A stretch of 64,000 bases of DNA from the NCBI GenBank assembly GCA_030035585.1, contig CM057468.1, positions 51,704,145 to 51,768,144 of the forward strand, given 5' to 3'. Below are positions 61,768-64,000 of this stretch, in pieces (position 1 is the first letter of the stretch; every line of letters starts with the position of its first letter). The translations under genes were made by a program, and so were the position numbers. The DNA is from Dugong dugon (Eukaryota > Chordata > Mammalia > Sirenia > Dugongidae). The notes below the pieces were generated by a model that was given only the letters and a program-made list of their open reading frames with translations, ran no database searches and was not told the origin of the DNA.

Positions 61768-64000
61768 TTGTTGTTAGGTGCTGTCCAGTCAGTTCTAACT
61801 CATAGCAACCCTCTGTACAACAGAACAAAATACTGCCCGGCCCTGCACCATCCTCATAATTGTTGCTGTGTTTGAGCCCATTGTTGCAGCCACTGTGTCA
61901 GTCCATCTTGTTGAGGGTCTTCCTCTTTCTCACTGACCCTCTACTTACCAAGTGTGATCTTGATGTCCTCCAGGGGCTGGTCCCTCCTGATAACATGTCC
62001 AAAGTACTTGAGATGAAGTTTTGCCATCCTCGCTTCTAAGGAGCATTGTGGCTGTACTTCTTCCAAGACAGATTTTTTCATTCTTCCTGGCAGTCCATGG
62101 CATATTCAGTATTCTTCTCTAACACCATCATTCAGAGACATCAATTCTTCTTTGGTCTTCCTTATTCATTGTCCAGCTTTTGCATGCATATGAGGCGATT
62201 GAATATACCATGGTTTGGATCAGGCGCACCGTAGTTCTTCCTCAAAGTGACATCTTTGCTCTTTAACACTTTAAAGAGGTCTTTTGCAGCAGATTTTCCC
62301 AATGCAATACATCGTTTGATGTCTTGACTGCCGCTTCTATGGGGATTGATTGTGGATCCAAGTAAAATGAAATCCTTAGCAACTTCAGTATTTCCTCTGT
62401 TTATCATGATGTTGCTTATTGGTCCAGTTGTGAGGATTTTTGTTTTATGTTGAGGTATAATCCATCACCAATAAGTGCTTCAAGTCCTCTTTGCTTTCAA
62501 CAAGCAAGGTTGTGTCATCTACATATCACAGGCTGTTAATGAGTCTTCCTCCAATCCCGATGCCATATTCTTCTTCATATAGTCCATTTCTTGGATTATT
62601 TGCTCAGCATACAGACTGAATAAGTATGGTGAAGGGATACAACCCTGATGCACACCTTTCTTGTTTTTAAACCACAGTTTCCTCTTGTTATGTTCGAATG
62701 ACTACCTCTTGGTCTGTGTACATGAGCACAATTGAGTGTTCTGGAATTTCCATCCTTCAGAGTGTTATCCATAATTTGTTATGATCCACACAGTGGAATT
62801 CCTCTGCATAGTCAGTAAAACACAAGAAAACATCTTTCTGGTATTCTCTGCTTTCATACAGGATCCATCTGACATCAGCAGTGATAGCCCTGGTTCCATG
62901 TCCTCTTCTGAATCTGGCTTGAATTTCTGGCAGCTCCCTGTTGATGTACTGCCGCACCTGTTTTTTTTAATTTTTATTTTTGTTTATTGTTGTAGTTTAA
63001 ATGAAGTTTACATTTCAAGTTAGTCTTGCATACAAAAATTTATACATACATTTTTTTGTGACCCTAATTTTTCTCCCTATACTGTGACAGCATGCTCCTC
63101 CTTTCCACCCCTGATTCCCTATGTCCGTTCAACCAGCTCCTAACCGTCTCTGCTTTCCCATCTCACCTCTAGACAGAAGCTGCCCATTTAGTCTCTTGTA
63201 TCTACTTGAGCTAAGAGGTACACTTCTCAGGAGTATCACTTTCTGTCCCATAGTCCAGTCCAACACTTGTCTGAAGTTGTTTTAGTTCTGGGCTGATAGA
63301 GAATCTGGGGGCCATGCTTTCCCGGGTTCCTATAGTCTCAGTCAGACCATTAAGTCTGGTCGTCTTAGCAGAATTTGAGTTCTGCTCCCCTCCTTTCTCC
63401 TGCTCCATCAGGGACTCTGTTGTGTTCCCTGTCAGGGCGATCATTGGTGATAGCCGGGCACCCTCTAGTTCTTCTGGTCTCAGGCTGATGGAGTCTCTGA
63501 TTTATGTGGCCCTTTCTGTCTCTTGGGCTACTACTTTCTTTGTGTCTTCGTGCTTCTTCATTCTCCTTTATTCCAAGTGGTTGGGACCAATTGATGCATC
63601 TTAGATGGCCACTTGCAAGCTTTTAAGACCCTAGATGCCACTCACTAAAGTAGGATGCAACCGTTTTTGAATGATCTTCAGCAAAATTTTACTTGCGTGT
63701 GATTATTAAGAATACTGTTCGATACTTTCCGCATTCGGTTGGATTACCTTTGGTTGAATTGGACACAGATATGGATCTTTTCCAGTCAGTTGGCCAGGTA
63801 GCTGCCTTCCAAATTTCTTGGCGTACACAGGTGGGCACTTCCAGTGTTGCTTGTGTTTGTTGAAACATCTCAATTGGTATTCCTTCAATTCCTGGAGGCT
63901 TGTTTTTTGCCAGTGTCTTCAGTGCAGCTTGGACTTACTCCTTCAACACCATTGGTTCTTGATCATGGGCTACCTTCTGAAATGCTTGAACATAGACCAA
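61768..64000 (-). mobile_element. RTE (BovB-like) LINE, 3' part, split by an L1
   Basis: On the minus strand the piece starts at the window edge with 'ALKTLAKNKPPGIEG' and 'PTCVRQEIWKAATWPTDWKRS'-like RT sequence, is split by an L1 at 62961-63658, and resumes with QYINRELPEIQARFRRGHGTRAITADVRWILYESREYQKD and FTDYAEEFHCVDHNKLW (RT motif A region). It ends with the C-terminal 'DFILLGSTINPHRSGSQDIKRCIALGKSA' and a 3' UTR whose end resembles the AfroSINE tail. Stops and frameshifts make it inactive. The 5' part lies outside the window. Confidence 0.88.
62961..63658 (-). mobile_element. LINE-1 3' end (type A UTR) inserted in the RTE
   Basis: Poly(T) at 62961 on the plus strand, then an antisense 3' UTR matching 4365-5040: 'aagctgcccatttagtctc', 'accattaagtctgg', 'ggcaccctctagttcttctgg'. 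It ends 'actttagtgag' before the RTE resumes. Flanks GCCGCACCTG (62951) and ATGCAACCG (63655) may be a diverged duplication. Confidence 0.85.

Larger units (their letters stand above)
41353..64000 (+). other. IGF2BP3: IGF2BP3 intron 2 (5' part, runs off window)
   Basis: Begins with donor GTGAGT. No exon 3 (start of RRM2) was found, so intron 2 extends beyond the window. It contains the SINE, LTR, DNA-element and LINE insertions listed below. Confidence 0.9.

Overview
The window is mammalian nuclear DNA, very probably from an afrotherian and most likely an elephant or close relative. The main evidence is about twenty tRNA-derived SINEs of AfroSINE type, an RTE (BovB-like) LINE whose 3' end matches the SINE tails, and lineage-type LINE-1s. 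Species assignment is inferred from repeats. No bacterial, plasmid or viral gene is present.

One cellular protein-coding gene is recognisable: IGF2BP3 (IMP3), plus strand. Exon 1 (39650-39824) and exon 2 (41292-41352) encode RRM1 of this oncofetal mRNA-binding protein, joined across a 1467-bp GC-rich intron. Everything from 41353 to the window end is the start of intron 2. The promoter lies in a CpG island (about 38.2-41.1 kb) with a CCAAT box, two CACGTG E-boxes and upstream ORFs. A separate CpG island at 34.9-35.85 kb has no gene I can name.

Layout: 0-18.8 kb is a stack of nested LINE-1s. It includes a full-length but damaged L1 (5793-14230, 13-bp target-site duplication, TSD) with 5' UTR monomer repeats, ORF1, ORF2 and a long 3' UTR, plus shorter L1 copies that are themselves interrupted by L1 3' ends and SINEs. 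18.8-31.9 kb is AT-rich intergenic DNA with old repeats (L1M, MIR, L2-like), a tiny L1 3' end with a perfect 16-bp TSD, and several AfroSINEs. 31.9-44.8 kb, spanning both CpG islands and both exons, has no AfroSINE, RTE or L1 that I recognise. 44.8-64 kb is intronic and SINE-rich. It contains an ERVL/MaLR-type LTR, two DNA transposon-like elements, a tRNA-Gly-headed SINE with an RTE-type tail, three AfroSINEs at one recurrent target, and an RTE LINE split by an L1 and running off the window end.

The genes do not form an operon or system. The biology here is one developmental RNA-binding-protein promoter and a detailed record of LINE/SINE activity. No previously undescribed protein system was found. 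The most unusual items are the serial SINE insertions, the tRNA-Gly/RTE composite SINE, the lysine-rich ORF overlapping the L1 ORF2 start, the second CpG island and the IGF2BP3 upstream ORFs.
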